The notes: generated from the letters alone by a model not told the origin. A stretch of DNA of 6,678 bases from an uncultured Ruminococcus sp. (GCA_902803125.1 CADCOZ010000020.1:1-6678), one strand, 5' to 3'. Positions 1-6,100 are shown, counted from the first letter of the stretch. Numbers and translations: made by a program.

Positions 1-57
1 GAATAATGTTGATTCAGGTCAAGTCAGCGAATTTAGGGAGGGGGTTTGGGGGAACCC
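1..57. repeat. Left arm of a long inverted repeat (dispersed element end)
   Basis: These 57 bases match the reverse complement of 2434-2490 at 54 positions; the mismatches are at positions 15, 35 and 40. Both arms begin with GAATAATGTTGATT at their outer end and run inward to TTTGGGGGAACCC. The window starts exactly at the outer end, so the element may extend further left. No transposase is present, so this is either a non-autonomous (MITE- or REP-like) element or two independently placed copies of a dispersed repeat. Confidence 0.85.
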
Positions 58-87
58 CTTTTTTCGCCAGAAAAGGGGTTCCCCCAA
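46..87. repeat. Perfect 17-bp hairpin inside the dispersed element
   Basis: Positions 46-62 (TTGGGGGAACCCCTTTT) and 71-87 are exact reverse complements around an 8-nt loop. In the plus direction the left arm runs TTGGGGGAACCCC into a T tract, and in both directions the stem is strong enough to terminate or stabilise RNA. The related copy near 2387-2446 has a longer, less perfect version of the same stem with about 34 nt between the arms. Confidence 0.8.
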
Positions 88-90
88 CGG

Positions 91-145
91 GGGTGCAGGG
101 GGAGACCCCCTGCTGGGAGGTTTGGAGGGCAAAGCCCTCCAACCG
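91..145. repeat. Hairpin module shared with 3061-3108, just after the flippase stop codon
   Basis: This stretch holds two stems. The first is GCAGGGGG (95-102) with CCCCCTGC (106-113). The second is TTGGAGGGC (122-130) with GCCCTCCAA (134-142). It starts with GGGTGCA and ends with the TTGGAGGGC hairpin, as does the copy at 3061-3108. On the minus strand the second hairpin begins 7 nt after the TGA stop of the flippase gene. There is no U-tract, so it may act as an mRNA 3'-end stabiliser rather than a classic intrinsic terminator. Confidence 0.75.
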
Positions 146-149
146 GGGG

Positions 150-1223
150 TCAAGTGGCGGGATCGGTTTCGGGGGCAAGGGATTCCATGTTTTTTTTTTT
201 TTGGTTGCCGGCAAAGGGCAGAGAGATGATAATGGTCAGATAGTAGGTGATGGTACGCCAAATGAGAATGGCGGATTTGATCATCTGCTCATTAAAGACG
301 GTGCCGAAAAAGGCACTGAAACAGTATTCGGCGGCTCCGGAACCGCCGGGCAGCGGCACCAGTCCGGAAACCATGCTGACAAACGACTGCGCACAAATCA
401 TATCAAACATCTGTACACCGTCATTGCCGAAGGATTTGGCAATACAGTAAGGAATCAAAAACAGAACGGTCAGCTGAATAAAAGTCAGCACATAAACCTG
501 CACGACCAGCTTTTTGTCTTTGTTCAGGTCTTTGTTGCAGTTATGAAAGTTTGTCAGCGACTCTTCGAGTTTGCTGATTTTTTCGTCTACGTTCTTCATC
601 AGGTGGATTTTGGCCAGCAGTTTATAGATACCGCCAATGACCTTGGTCGTGACCTTTTGGTTGAACGAAGCCAACAGCAGGACAACAATCGTCAGCACCT
701 GTCCGATAAAGCCGATGATGGTCAATATCCACATGGCCACGTCCAGACTTTGCACAAACATAGAAAACCGCAAAGCCATAGCGGCAATACTGTAACCGGT
801 CAGCGTGAACTGCCAGACCAGAAACTTTTGAATCAAAGCGGCGGTGGCGTTGGAAGTTTTCACCCCCATGCGGCTCATGGTCAGCACCTGCATGGGCTGA
901 CCGCCGGAAGCACCGGGTGTGACCGCACAATAGAACTGTCCCACCATGGAAACGACAATCGCTTCACGCACCTTAAAGGCAGGGGTACTTCGTTTGACAA
1001 ACAGATATATTACCGTGGCATCAATGGCAATGTTCAGCAAATGCATCAGCAGAGCCAAAATCAGCCAGAAACCGTTTATTTTCAGACCGCTGTTCAGCAG
1101 GTCGATAAAACCGTCTTTAGAAAAGATAAAGAAAACGACAAGCCCAATGGTCAGGCCAACAATACTTATATTAAAAATCAGTCCCCATGGAATAGACGAG
1201 CGTTTCCGTTTTGTTTCATTCAT
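150..1223 (-). CDS. Flippase-like integral membrane protein, LPG_synthase_TM (UPF0104) family
   Basis: This is a polytopic inner-membrane protein of 357 residues counted from the ATG at 1223. Family hallmarks are TPGASGGQP (about residues 102-110) and PLPGGSGAAE (about 290-299). These match the transmembrane domain of lysylphosphatidylglycerol synthase/flippase and its stand-alone UPF0104 relatives. Hydrophobic segments lie near 15-34, 51-77, 135-155, 162-186, 240-262, 274-290 and 316-337. A charged cytoplasmic-type loop lies near 205-240. There is no aminoacyl-transfer (MprF catalytic) domain, so it is not MprF itself; the substrate is unknown, and lipid or lipid-linked precursor translocation is inference. 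An in-frame ATG at 1259 adds 12 residues but lacks a ribosome binding site, whereas 1223 follows GAGAGGTG. The C-terminal tail (residues 341-357) is odd: it begins in a 13-A run and ends against a repeat hairpin. Confidence 0.9.
   Translation of the reverse strand: MNETKRKRSSIPWGLIFNISIVGLTIGLVVFFIFSKDGFIDLLNSGLKINGFWLILALLMHLLNIAIDATVIYLFVKRSTPAFKVREAIVVSMVGQFYCAVTPGASGGQPMQVLTMSRMGVKTSNATAALIQKFLVWQFTLTGYSIAAMALRFSMFVQSLDVAMWILTIIGFIGQVLTIVVLLLASFNQKVTTKVIGGIYKLLAKIHLMKNVDEKISKLEESLTNFHNCNKDLNKDKKLVVQVYVLTFIQLTVLFLIPYCIAKSFGNDGVQMFDMICAQSFVSMVSGLVPLPGGSGAAEYCFSAFFGTVFNEQMIKSAILIWRTITYYLTIIISLPFAGNQKKKNMESLAPETDPAT
190..202 (-). other. A13 homopolymer within the flippase C-terminal codons
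   Basis: Thirteen consecutive T on the plus strand read as A13 in the gene and encode the Gln-Lys-Lys-Lys-Asn stretch just after the last membrane segment. The two other frames stay open past it, to stops near positions 14 and 19. Slippage or an indel here would therefore swap the 13-residue tail for a longer tail read through the repeat. A homopolymer of this length is also a likely sequencing-error site. Confidence 0.8.
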
Positions 1224-1232
1224 GCATACCGT

Positions 1233-1240
1233 CACCTCTC
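1233..1240 (-). promoter_or_regulatory. Ribosome binding site that selects the 1223 start
   Basis: On the minus strand GAGAGGTG lies 9 nt before the ATG at 1223. No comparable purine-rich site precedes the upstream ATG at 1259, where the sequence is A/T-rich. This favours the shorter protein. Confidence 0.75.
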
Positions 1241-1281
1241 TGTTGTTCCCGAGCGACATATTATTTTTGTTTATTTCTGAA

Positions 1282-1397
1282 GAAATGCTGTAACCGTCTG
1301 CGGTTGGCTGCGGCTTCTGTCATACAGCGTTTTTTCGTGCGGGGTGATTCCGCACTATCCGTCATCCGTCGGTGTGGGGGAGATGTGTCAGCATTTC
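1282..1397 (-). promoter_or_regulatory. Putative structured 5' leader of the flippase gene
   Basis: The 9-nt segments GAAATGCTG (1282-1290) and CAGCATTTC (1389-1397) are exact complements and would close a domain of about 100 nt in the leader RNA. Inside are GTGCGG/CCGCAC (1337-1342 with 1350-1355), AACCG/CGGTT (1292-1296 with 1301-1305), and a possible GCTG/CAGC stem near 1307-1326. The arrangement resembles a multi-branch cis-regulatory RNA. I do not recognise T-box, FMN, c-di-GMP-I, ZTP or other common riboswitch cores. The fold is read by eye and its energy was not computed. Confidence 0.45.
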
Positions 1398-1417
1398 GTT
1401 AATTTCTCATAACTTTT

Positions 1418-1446
1418 ACTATAGCATTATTTTTCGCATAGGTCAA
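1418..1446 (-). promoter_or_regulatory. Sigma70/SigA-type promoter of the flippase gene
   Basis: On the minus strand TTGACC (1441-1446) and TATAGT (1418-1423) are separated by exactly 17 nt. Transcription would start near 1411, giving a leader of about 190 nt before the ATG at 1223. The interval between this promoter and the PyrE-like gene's terminator (about 1447-1555) is A/T-rich and I see no gene in it. Confidence 0.75.
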
Positions 1447-1555
1447 CACCCTTAACAACGATGAACTTTGTTTTTGTGTCAAATCAATGCTTTATACAAA
1501 TTTTACGATGCTTCCAAGTGTAATCTGTGAATATTTTACAGGTATTTCCTGCCAA

Positions 1556-1586
1556 TAAAAAGCCTGCACAGACACGCTATGCAGGC
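1556..1586 (-). terminator. Intrinsic terminator of the PyrE-like gene
   Basis: On the minus strand GCCTGCA (from 1586) pairs with TGCAGGC (ending at 1562) around an 11-nt loop, followed at once by TTTTTA. It begins 15 nt after the TGA stop at 1602-1604. This separates the PyrE-like transcript from the flippase promoter downstream. Confidence 0.8.
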
Positions 1587-1601
1587 AAATCGTTATAAAT
1601 T

Positions 1602-2237
1602 TCACAAGGCAGAATAGCCAAAGCTGTTAACCAAGGCTTCGATTTTCTCACCGCTGCGGCAGAACGGGCAAACCGGCGGTTTATAGCTTTCGTAATCGCC
1701 CAAGTCATTGGGGTCAAAGACAGAGCGAACGGGGTGACCGTCACATTCATCAACAGTGGCGAAAATAGCCGCCACGCCGACCACGGAACCGCCGTAATAA
1801 TTCACCGCATCAATTGCCGCCAACGCACTTTTGCCGGTGGTGACCGATGCCGCCACAATCAGCACGTGCTTATTGGTCAGCATGGGTACAATATTGTCAC
1901 GGAACATAATCTGACCGCCGCTGACAAATTCCGGCGACAGCACATAAATGGTCTGATGAGCATTCATGTTCACATAGTCATCTTTGGTGAGTTCATCGGC
2001 AATACAGGTGCCAACCACCTCCATGCCGTCAATGCAGAGAATTGTGTCCACAATCGTGGACCTCTTATAGTCGTCGGCTAATTCCTGTGCCACCGCTCTT
2101 GCTTCGGACAGACGCATTTTTTGTGTTGTTACGTCGATATAGTAATTTGTATGGCTGTGCATAGTTGCAAAATGTCCCTTCTGCACCCGCAGAAACACAT
2201 CTTGATTTTTTGTCCTGATTTTCATTTCCTTGGCCAT
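1602..2237 (-). CDS. PyrE-like (orotate) type I phosphoribosyltransferase
   Basis: This is a 211-residue cytosolic protein from the ATG at 2237, within the usual size range of orotate phosphoribosyltransferase, which joins orotate to PRPP in pyrimidine synthesis. The overall pattern fits the type I PRTase fold: an N-terminal substrate-facing block HTNYYIDVTTQK (about 29-40), TILCIDGMEVVG (about 65-76), and the PRPP loop VLIVAASVTTGKS (about 125-137). Canonical PyrE has an acidic pair before the loop (VEDVxTTG or VDDVxTTG). Here those positions read Ala-Ser, so orotate activity should not be assumed. The tail has a CPFC pair (residues 190-193), a possible metal or redox site. A TTG 18 nt upstream is in frame, but AAGAGGTGG sits correctly for 2237. 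The gene is monocistronic, with its own promoter and terminator. No other pyrimidine genes are adjacent. Confidence 0.85.
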   Translation of the reverse strand: MAKEMKIRTKNQDVFLRVQKGHFATMHSHTNYYIDVTTQKMRLSEARAVAQELADDYKRSTIVDTILCIDGMEVVGTCIADELTKDDYVNMNAHQTIYVLSPEFVSGGQIMFRDNIVPMLTNKHVLIVAASVTTGKSALAAIDAVNYYGGSVVGVAAIFATVDECDGHPVRSVFDPNDLGDYESYKPPVCPFCRSGEKIEALVNSFGYSAL

Positions 2238-2241
2238 AAAT

Positions 2242-2250
2242 CCACCTCTT
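2242..2250 (-). promoter_or_regulatory. Ribosome binding site of the PyrE-like gene
   Basis: AAGAGGTGG on the minus strand lies 4 nt before the ATG at 2237. It overlaps the codons that would follow the alternative TTG start at 2255, which argues against that start. Confidence 0.8.
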
Positions 2251-2279
2251 ATCAATCGGTTTGGGGGTTCCCATCAGTC

Positions 2280-2308
2280 ATTTTACCACATAATGGCTAA
2301 CAATGCAA
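2280..2308 (-). promoter_or_regulatory. Sigma70/SigA-type promoter of the PyrE-like gene
   Basis: On the minus strand TTGCAT (2303-2308) and TAAAAT (2280-2285) are 17 nt apart. A start near 2273 gives a leader of only about 35 nt, too short for a riboswitch, so no leader-based control is seen. Confidence 0.65.
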
Positions 2309-2346
2309 GAGTTTTTTTATTCATTTCATCACTCTTTCCCAACCGT

Positions 2347-2394
2347 CAGCCACTTGGGGGAACCCCTTTCCCTCCGACCAGCCACTTGGGGGAA
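2347..2394. repeat. Short direct repeat within the right-hand dispersed element
   Basis: The 16-mer CAGCCACTTGGGGGAA occurs at 2347-2362 and again, identical, at 2379-2394 (period 32). Both are followed by a CCC-T tract. The block belongs to the same GC-rich element family as 46-87 and suggests a tandem or nested element copy. Confidence 0.75.
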
Positions 2395-2433
2395 TCCCTT
2401 TTCTGGCGAGCGGGTGACCCCGCAGGACGTAAT

Positions 2434-2490
2434 GGGTTCCCCCAAACCCCTTCCCGAAATTCGCTGACTTGACCTAAATCAACATTATTC
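2434..2490. repeat. Right arm of the long inverted repeat
   Basis: This is the reverse complement of 1-57 with three mismatches. It lies upstream of the PyrE-like gene's promoter, while the left arm lies downstream of the flippase gene, so the pair brackets both genes. The inner part (about 2387-2433) carries a GCGGG/CCCGC mini-hairpin that is missing from the left copy. Confidence 0.85.
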
Positions 2491-2494
2491 ATTT

Positions 2495-2526
2495 TTCAGT
2501 CTTCAGTTTTCAGTATTCTCGAGAAT
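2495..2526. repeat. Three heptamer repeats and an adjoining 12-bp palindrome
   Basis: TTCAGTN is repeated three times without gap (2495-2515), starting 5 bases outside the right arm's outer end. The perfect palindrome ATTCTCGAGAAT (2515-2526) follows. No function is evident; the placement suggests they belong to the edge of the element or to its insertion site. Confidence 0.6.
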
Positions 2527-2565
2527 CGCTGTGATGAGCCAAAATAACACTTCACCAACCTATAC

Positions 2566-2601
2566 AAAAGCCCTCCGTCAGCTGTCTGACGGAGGGCTTT
2601 T
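2566..2601 (-). terminator. Perfect 16-bp bidirectional terminator hairpin
   Basis: AAAAGCCCTCCGTCAG (2566-2581) pairs exactly with 2586-2601 around a CTGT loop. The GC-rich stem ends in A/T tracts on both sides, so it can stop transcription in either direction. On the minus strand it lies about 270-300 nt downstream of the strong promoter at 2877-2905, and no open reading frame of substance lies between. Confidence 0.85.
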
Positions 2602-2605
2602 GTGT

Positions 2606-2703
2606 GTCCCCTACGGGGGTGTGCAGATTGCAAGAAAAAAGGTATTGACAAAGTGAGAATACAATGTGTTTCCGTCCCCTACGGGGGTGTGCAGATTGCA
2701 AGA
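2606..2703. repeat. Two identical 30-nt repeats, CRISPR-like, 38 nt apart
   Basis: The 30 bases at 2606-2635 recur exactly at 2674-2703 (period 68). Each has a CCCC-TA(C)-GGGG hairpin and ends in GATTGCAAGA, which resembles the hairpin and ATTGAAAG-type tail of CRISPR repeats. If the TGTG just before each copy is included, the repeat approaches the usual 36 nt with a spacer of about 31 nt. Only two copies exist, there is no leader and no cas gene is in the window. It could equally be a duplicated RNA domain. Confidence 0.45.
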
Positions 2704-2727
2704 GCAGCCGCTGAACGCTATAAAAAG

Positions 2728-2863
2728 TCCGCTGTTGATGCGGGTTACAGAACCCAAAATAGCGGAAAAGTGCGAATCTCGGCGTATCACCGCTTATGTG
2801 ACGAAAATATTGTCCAAAAAATTGTCACATCCGCTGTTCATGCGGGGTGCGAATGATGAACCC
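2728..2863. repeat. Imperfect direct repeat pair within the putative ncRNA
   Basis: TCCGCTGTTGATGCGGG (from 2728) and TCCGCTGTTCATGCGGG (from 2830) differ at one base. Both units end in GAACCC, at 2755 and 2863, with insert lengths that differ by 6 nt. On the minus strand each reads GGGTTC, an insert, then ACCC(C)GCAT and AACAGCGGA, so the RNA would carry two similar domains 102 nt apart. Confidence 0.6.
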
Positions 2864-2876
2864 TTGACTTAGTGCT

Positions 2877-2905
2877 ATTATACAACAGCGGCGGCTGTTT
2901 GTCAA
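2877..2905 (-). promoter_or_regulatory. Perfect-consensus sigma70 promoter with a palindromic spacer
   Basis: On the minus strand TTGACA (2900-2905) and TATAAT (2877-2882) are exactly 17 nt apart, the best promoter in the window. The spacer holds the inverted repeat AACAGC-4 nt-GCTGTT (2884-2899), placed where a repressor would block RNA polymerase. Transcription would begin near 2870 and run leftward into the putative ncRNA. From here to about 3030 I see no gene, only small hairpins such as ATTCTC/GAGAAT (2931-2946) and CAGGT/ACCTG (2960-2975). Confidence 0.8.
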
Positions 2906-3030
2906 GAAAACGGTCGCATTTCAACGAAAAATTCTCCGAAGAGAATCGGCAGATATTTGCAGGTGTTTGTACCTGTTTTATGGCTTTGCCTTCACAAAGA
3001 ACCTAATGAACCGTCAAGTTAAAAGTTTCG

Positions 3031-3054
3031 CACAAGCCTTTTCAAAGGCTTGTG
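3031..3054 (-). terminator. Possible terminator hairpin downstream of the ABC permease gene
   Basis: CACAAGCCTTT (3031-3041) and AAAGGCTTGTG (3044-3054) are exact complements with a tiny central loop. On the minus strand it lies about 60 nt after the permease stop. The sequence after it is only moderately U-rich and not a clean U-tract, so termination is plausible but not certain. It may instead be a further module of the repeat at 3061-3108. Confidence 0.45.
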
Positions 3055-3060
3055 GAGTCC

Positions 3061-3108
3061 GGGTGCAAAGCCCCAGGTGGGAGGGTTGGAGGGCAAAGCC
3101 CTCCAACC
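3061..3108. repeat. Second copy of the hairpin module, just after the permease stop codon
   Basis: GGTTGGAGGGC (3084-3094) and GCCCTCCAACC (3098-3108) form a perfect 11-bp stem with an AAA loop. It is preceded by GGGTGCA, as in the copy at 91-145. On the minus strand it begins 6 nt after the TAA of the ABC permease gene, nearly the same offset and the same orientation as the copy behind the flippase gene. Confidence 0.8.
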
Positions 3109-3114
3109 AAAGGG

Positions 3115-6100
3115 TTACTCCACGCTTTTGAGGGATTCCACCATGCTGATTTTGTTCATTTTGAAATACATCATGAAGTTGACCAGCATAGAGAAGGCCA
3201 GCGTCAGGACAAAGCCGATGAAGTAGCTCCAGAAGGAAATGAGCTTGGGGAACATGACGTTGTCCATTTGAATGGATTCAACGATGAACGTGGCAAACAG
3301 GTTGCCTAACGCTAAACCGCACAGCCCGCCGATAATTGTCAGCGTGATGCTGTCCCGATAGATAAAATTAGCGGTTTCCATGCTGTAAAAGCCTAACACC
3401 TTGATGGTGGCAATTTCCCGCACACGTTCGGCAATATTGATATTCGTCAGATTATAAAGCACGACAACCGCTAACATACCGGCACAGAAAATCATGACAA
3501 AAATGACAAGGTTCAGCGAATCCATCATGCTCATCATGGAGTTGACCTGCTCGGTAATCGAATTGACCGTGATAACATCGTCTTCCTTCATAAAGTCATT
3601 CGCAATTGCTTTTTCCTGATCCTTCATGCCCTCGGCGGTGCGGGTAAAGACCAGATTGTACTTCATCACACGGTCGGTCAGCCGTTGGTAACAGGCGGGG
3701 GTCATATAACCGACACTGCCGGCATAATTTTCCGTGAAGCCTTCTATCCGACACGGGTATTTTTCGTTATCAATGGTCAGGTTAACCGTGTCGCCGACCT
3801 TCAAATCCAGCACTTCACTAATGCGTTCACACAGAATAATGCCGTTATCCGAAAGGGTCAGCGGCTGATGGGTGCGTCTGTCCCGCAGAATGAACATCTG
3901 CTTGAACTGCTCCTGATCATCGCCAATGGCAAAGCGTACGTTCATGGAACGCTTATCCTGCTCCGTTTCAACCGTTATCCATTCCATACTGGCCAGCAGG
4001 GTGTTCTCAAAGCGTTTATCGGCATGGAAGCGGGACATCAAATAGGCTTTCTTATCGGCGGTTTCTGCTTCAGAAAGGGCATATATCTGGTCGTATTTGG
4101 TCAGCTGATTGAACTGAAGATCAGCGATGGCGGTGGTAGAGTCGTGCAGACCGAGAGCGGCAATCATCAGAGCCGTACAGCCCGATACACCTACCACTGT
4201 CATGAAAAAGCGGGCTTTATAGCGGAACAGGTTTCGAGCCGTGACCTTAGAGGTAAAGCTCATGTGCCGCCACAGGGGTTTTATGTATTCCAGCAGAATG
4301 CGTTTGCCGGGTTTGGGAGCTTTGGGACGCATGAGGGCGGCAGGGGTCAGCTTCAAATCCTTATAGACCGCCATCATGGACACCAGACAGATACACCCGA
4401 TACCGGCCACAGAAGAAATCAGCAGGCTTGGCCAATGGATAGACAGTATCGTAGGCGGCATGGTATACATAATCCCATAGGCATCAACAATAATCATGGG
4501 CAGGGTCAGTTCCCCCAACACAGCCCCCACGATACTGCCGGCCAAAGCGGCGGTGCCGCCATAGATGAGGTATTTTTTGGCAATCTGCCGATTGGAATAG
4601 CCAAGGGCTTTGAGGGTGCCGGTTTCGGTGCGGCGTTCCTCGACCATTCGGGCCATCGTGGTAAAGCAGACCAGTGCCGCAATCAGCAGGAAGAACACCG
4701 GAAAAACTTGTGCAATACTGTCCACTCTGTCAGCATCTTCTTTCAGACCGGAATAACCCGGATTATCATTCCGGTCATAGATGAACCATTTCGGGTCATT
4801 CAGGGCATTGAGCTGTTCTTCGGCATCGGCTAACTGCTTTTCGGCTTCTTCTAACTGTACATGGGCTTCATAGCGGCCTTTTTGCAGCTGTTCCCGTCCC
4901 TCTTTCAGGGACAGCTGTCCTTTTTCCATCTGTTCCTTGAGTTCGGCCTGCCCTTCCTTCAGCTGGGCTTCACCATCGGTGATTTTCTTTTCGGCTTCTT
5001 CCAGTGCTAATTTACCGCTGACAACCGCTTCCTCATAGGCGGCCTGACCGTCCTCCAACTGTGCGGCGGCGGCGTCTAACTGCTGTTTGGCTTCGTTCAG
5101 CTGAGCGGCACCGGCGGCTTTTTGTGTCAGCAATTCCTGCTGGGCCTCGTCTAACTGCTGTTTAGCGGCGTTGAGCTGGGCTTCTCCTTCGGCTAACTGT
5201 CGGGAGCCTTCATCATACTGCCGCTGATAATCCGCTAACACATCACGGGAATCGGCCAGTTCTTCTTCCCATTCGGCAATACGTTCTTTGGCGGCAGGCG
5301 TTGTCAGCGGACTGCTTTGCAGCAGTGCTAACTGTGATTCAATAAAGCCGATACTGCTGTTGTACAGATCAATGCCGGTTTTCAGTATAGAAAGCTGCTG
5401 TTCGGCGGCGGGCTTGGTAGTGGTATAGAAAATCTGGTACTGGGTTTGGTACTCGTTACGGGCATTGGCTAACTGCTGTTCGGCGGCACTGATTTGTGTT
5501 TCGTAGGCCAGTTTGCCGTCCTCATACTGTGCCAACCCTTCACGATACTGTCGGCGGCCGTCCTCTAACTGCTGTTTGGCTTCGGCCAGACCATCGGTGT
5601 AGTCCTTCTGTCCTTGAATGAGCTGTTCTTTGCCGTCTGCTAATTCCTGTTCGGCTTCTTCCAAAGTTTTTCGGCCATCACCGGTTTTTTGATAGAATTC
5701 CTGTTCACCTTCCCGCAGTTCTTTTTCACCGTCCCGAATCTTTTGCAGGGCTTCGGCTTTTTTGTCCTCATATTCTTTTTTGCCGTCATTCAGTTCCTGC
5801 ATGGCATCAGACAGGGTGGTATCCTTGAACCGCTGAATGCATTGTTCGGAAAAGACCGCAAGCTGTTCTTTTTCGTCATCAATGGTATCGGCATAGGCTT
5901 CTGTCAAATCCTGAAGGGCTTCTTGTGACGCTTCTGTGCGGAGATAGACGGCAGTATAGCGTTCAAAGGCAAATTCTTCGGACGGGAGCATCATATAGAA
6001 CGCAATCGAGCCGTCACCGATATTGGTATTGCCCCGCAGATAGGTCAGATACAGCGGTGAATCGACCAGACCCACGATTTTATATTGCAGCTGCTTGACA

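Larger units (their letters stand above)
2566..2870 (-). ncRNA. Putative structured non-coding RNA of about 300 nt
   Basis: A perfect consensus promoter and a strong terminator bracket this stretch on the minus strand. The longest minus-strand frame I found opening with ATG (from 2843) is 15 codons and has no ribosome binding site. Several stems are visible: ATGTGAC with GTCACAT (2824-2830 with 2796-2802), GGGTT with AACCC (2751-2755 with 2742-2746) enclosed by CCGCT with AGCGG (2761-2765 with 2729-2733), and CCCC/GGGG stems in the two 30-nt repeats. I see no hallmark of 6S RNA, RNase P RNA, tmRNA or SRP RNA. The RNA class is unrecognised; start and end are inferred from the signals. Confidence 0.55.

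Noticed and set aside
6..1280. A 424-codon plus-strand open frame opposite the flippase gene
   Set aside because: It is the antisense shadow of a clear membrane-protein gene. Its product is Gln/His/Asn-rich without domains, and it begins inside the repeat element.
1282..1397. Leader of the flippase gene as a known riboswitch or T-box
   Set aside because: No T-box sequence and no recognisable FMN, c-di-GMP-I or ZTP core was found, so I call it only an unassigned structured leader.
1..2490. Calling the bracketed segment a transposon
   Set aside because: There is no transposase or recombinase between the arms, and no target-site duplication can be read because the left flank is outside the window.
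2645..2666. Plus-strand TTGACA followed by TACAAT as a promoter inside the repeat spacer
   Set aside because: The two boxes are only 9 nt apart, far below the 16-18 nt needed, and no gene follows.
2606..2703. Calling the repeat pair a definite CRISPR array
   Set aside because: Two copies, no leader, no cas genes and an antisense promoter are not enough; it is recorded as CRISPR-like only.
2602..2856. An 84-codon plus-strand open frame (and a 68-codon overlapping one) across the repeat region
   Set aside because: The two identical 30-nt repeats are read in different frames within it, it has no ribosome binding site, it overlaps the terminator hairpin, and its protein resembles no family I know. 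The region is better explained as a minus-strand ncRNA.
2864..2882. Plus-strand TTGACT followed by TATTATA as a promoter
   Set aside because: The spacing is about 8 nt. The TATTATA is the reverse complement of the minus-strand -10 box and is explained by that promoter.
3685..4833. A 382-codon plus-strand open frame opposite the permease gene
   Set aside because: The minus strand encodes continuous FtsX signatures here; the plus frame is low-quality antisense with no recognisable motif.
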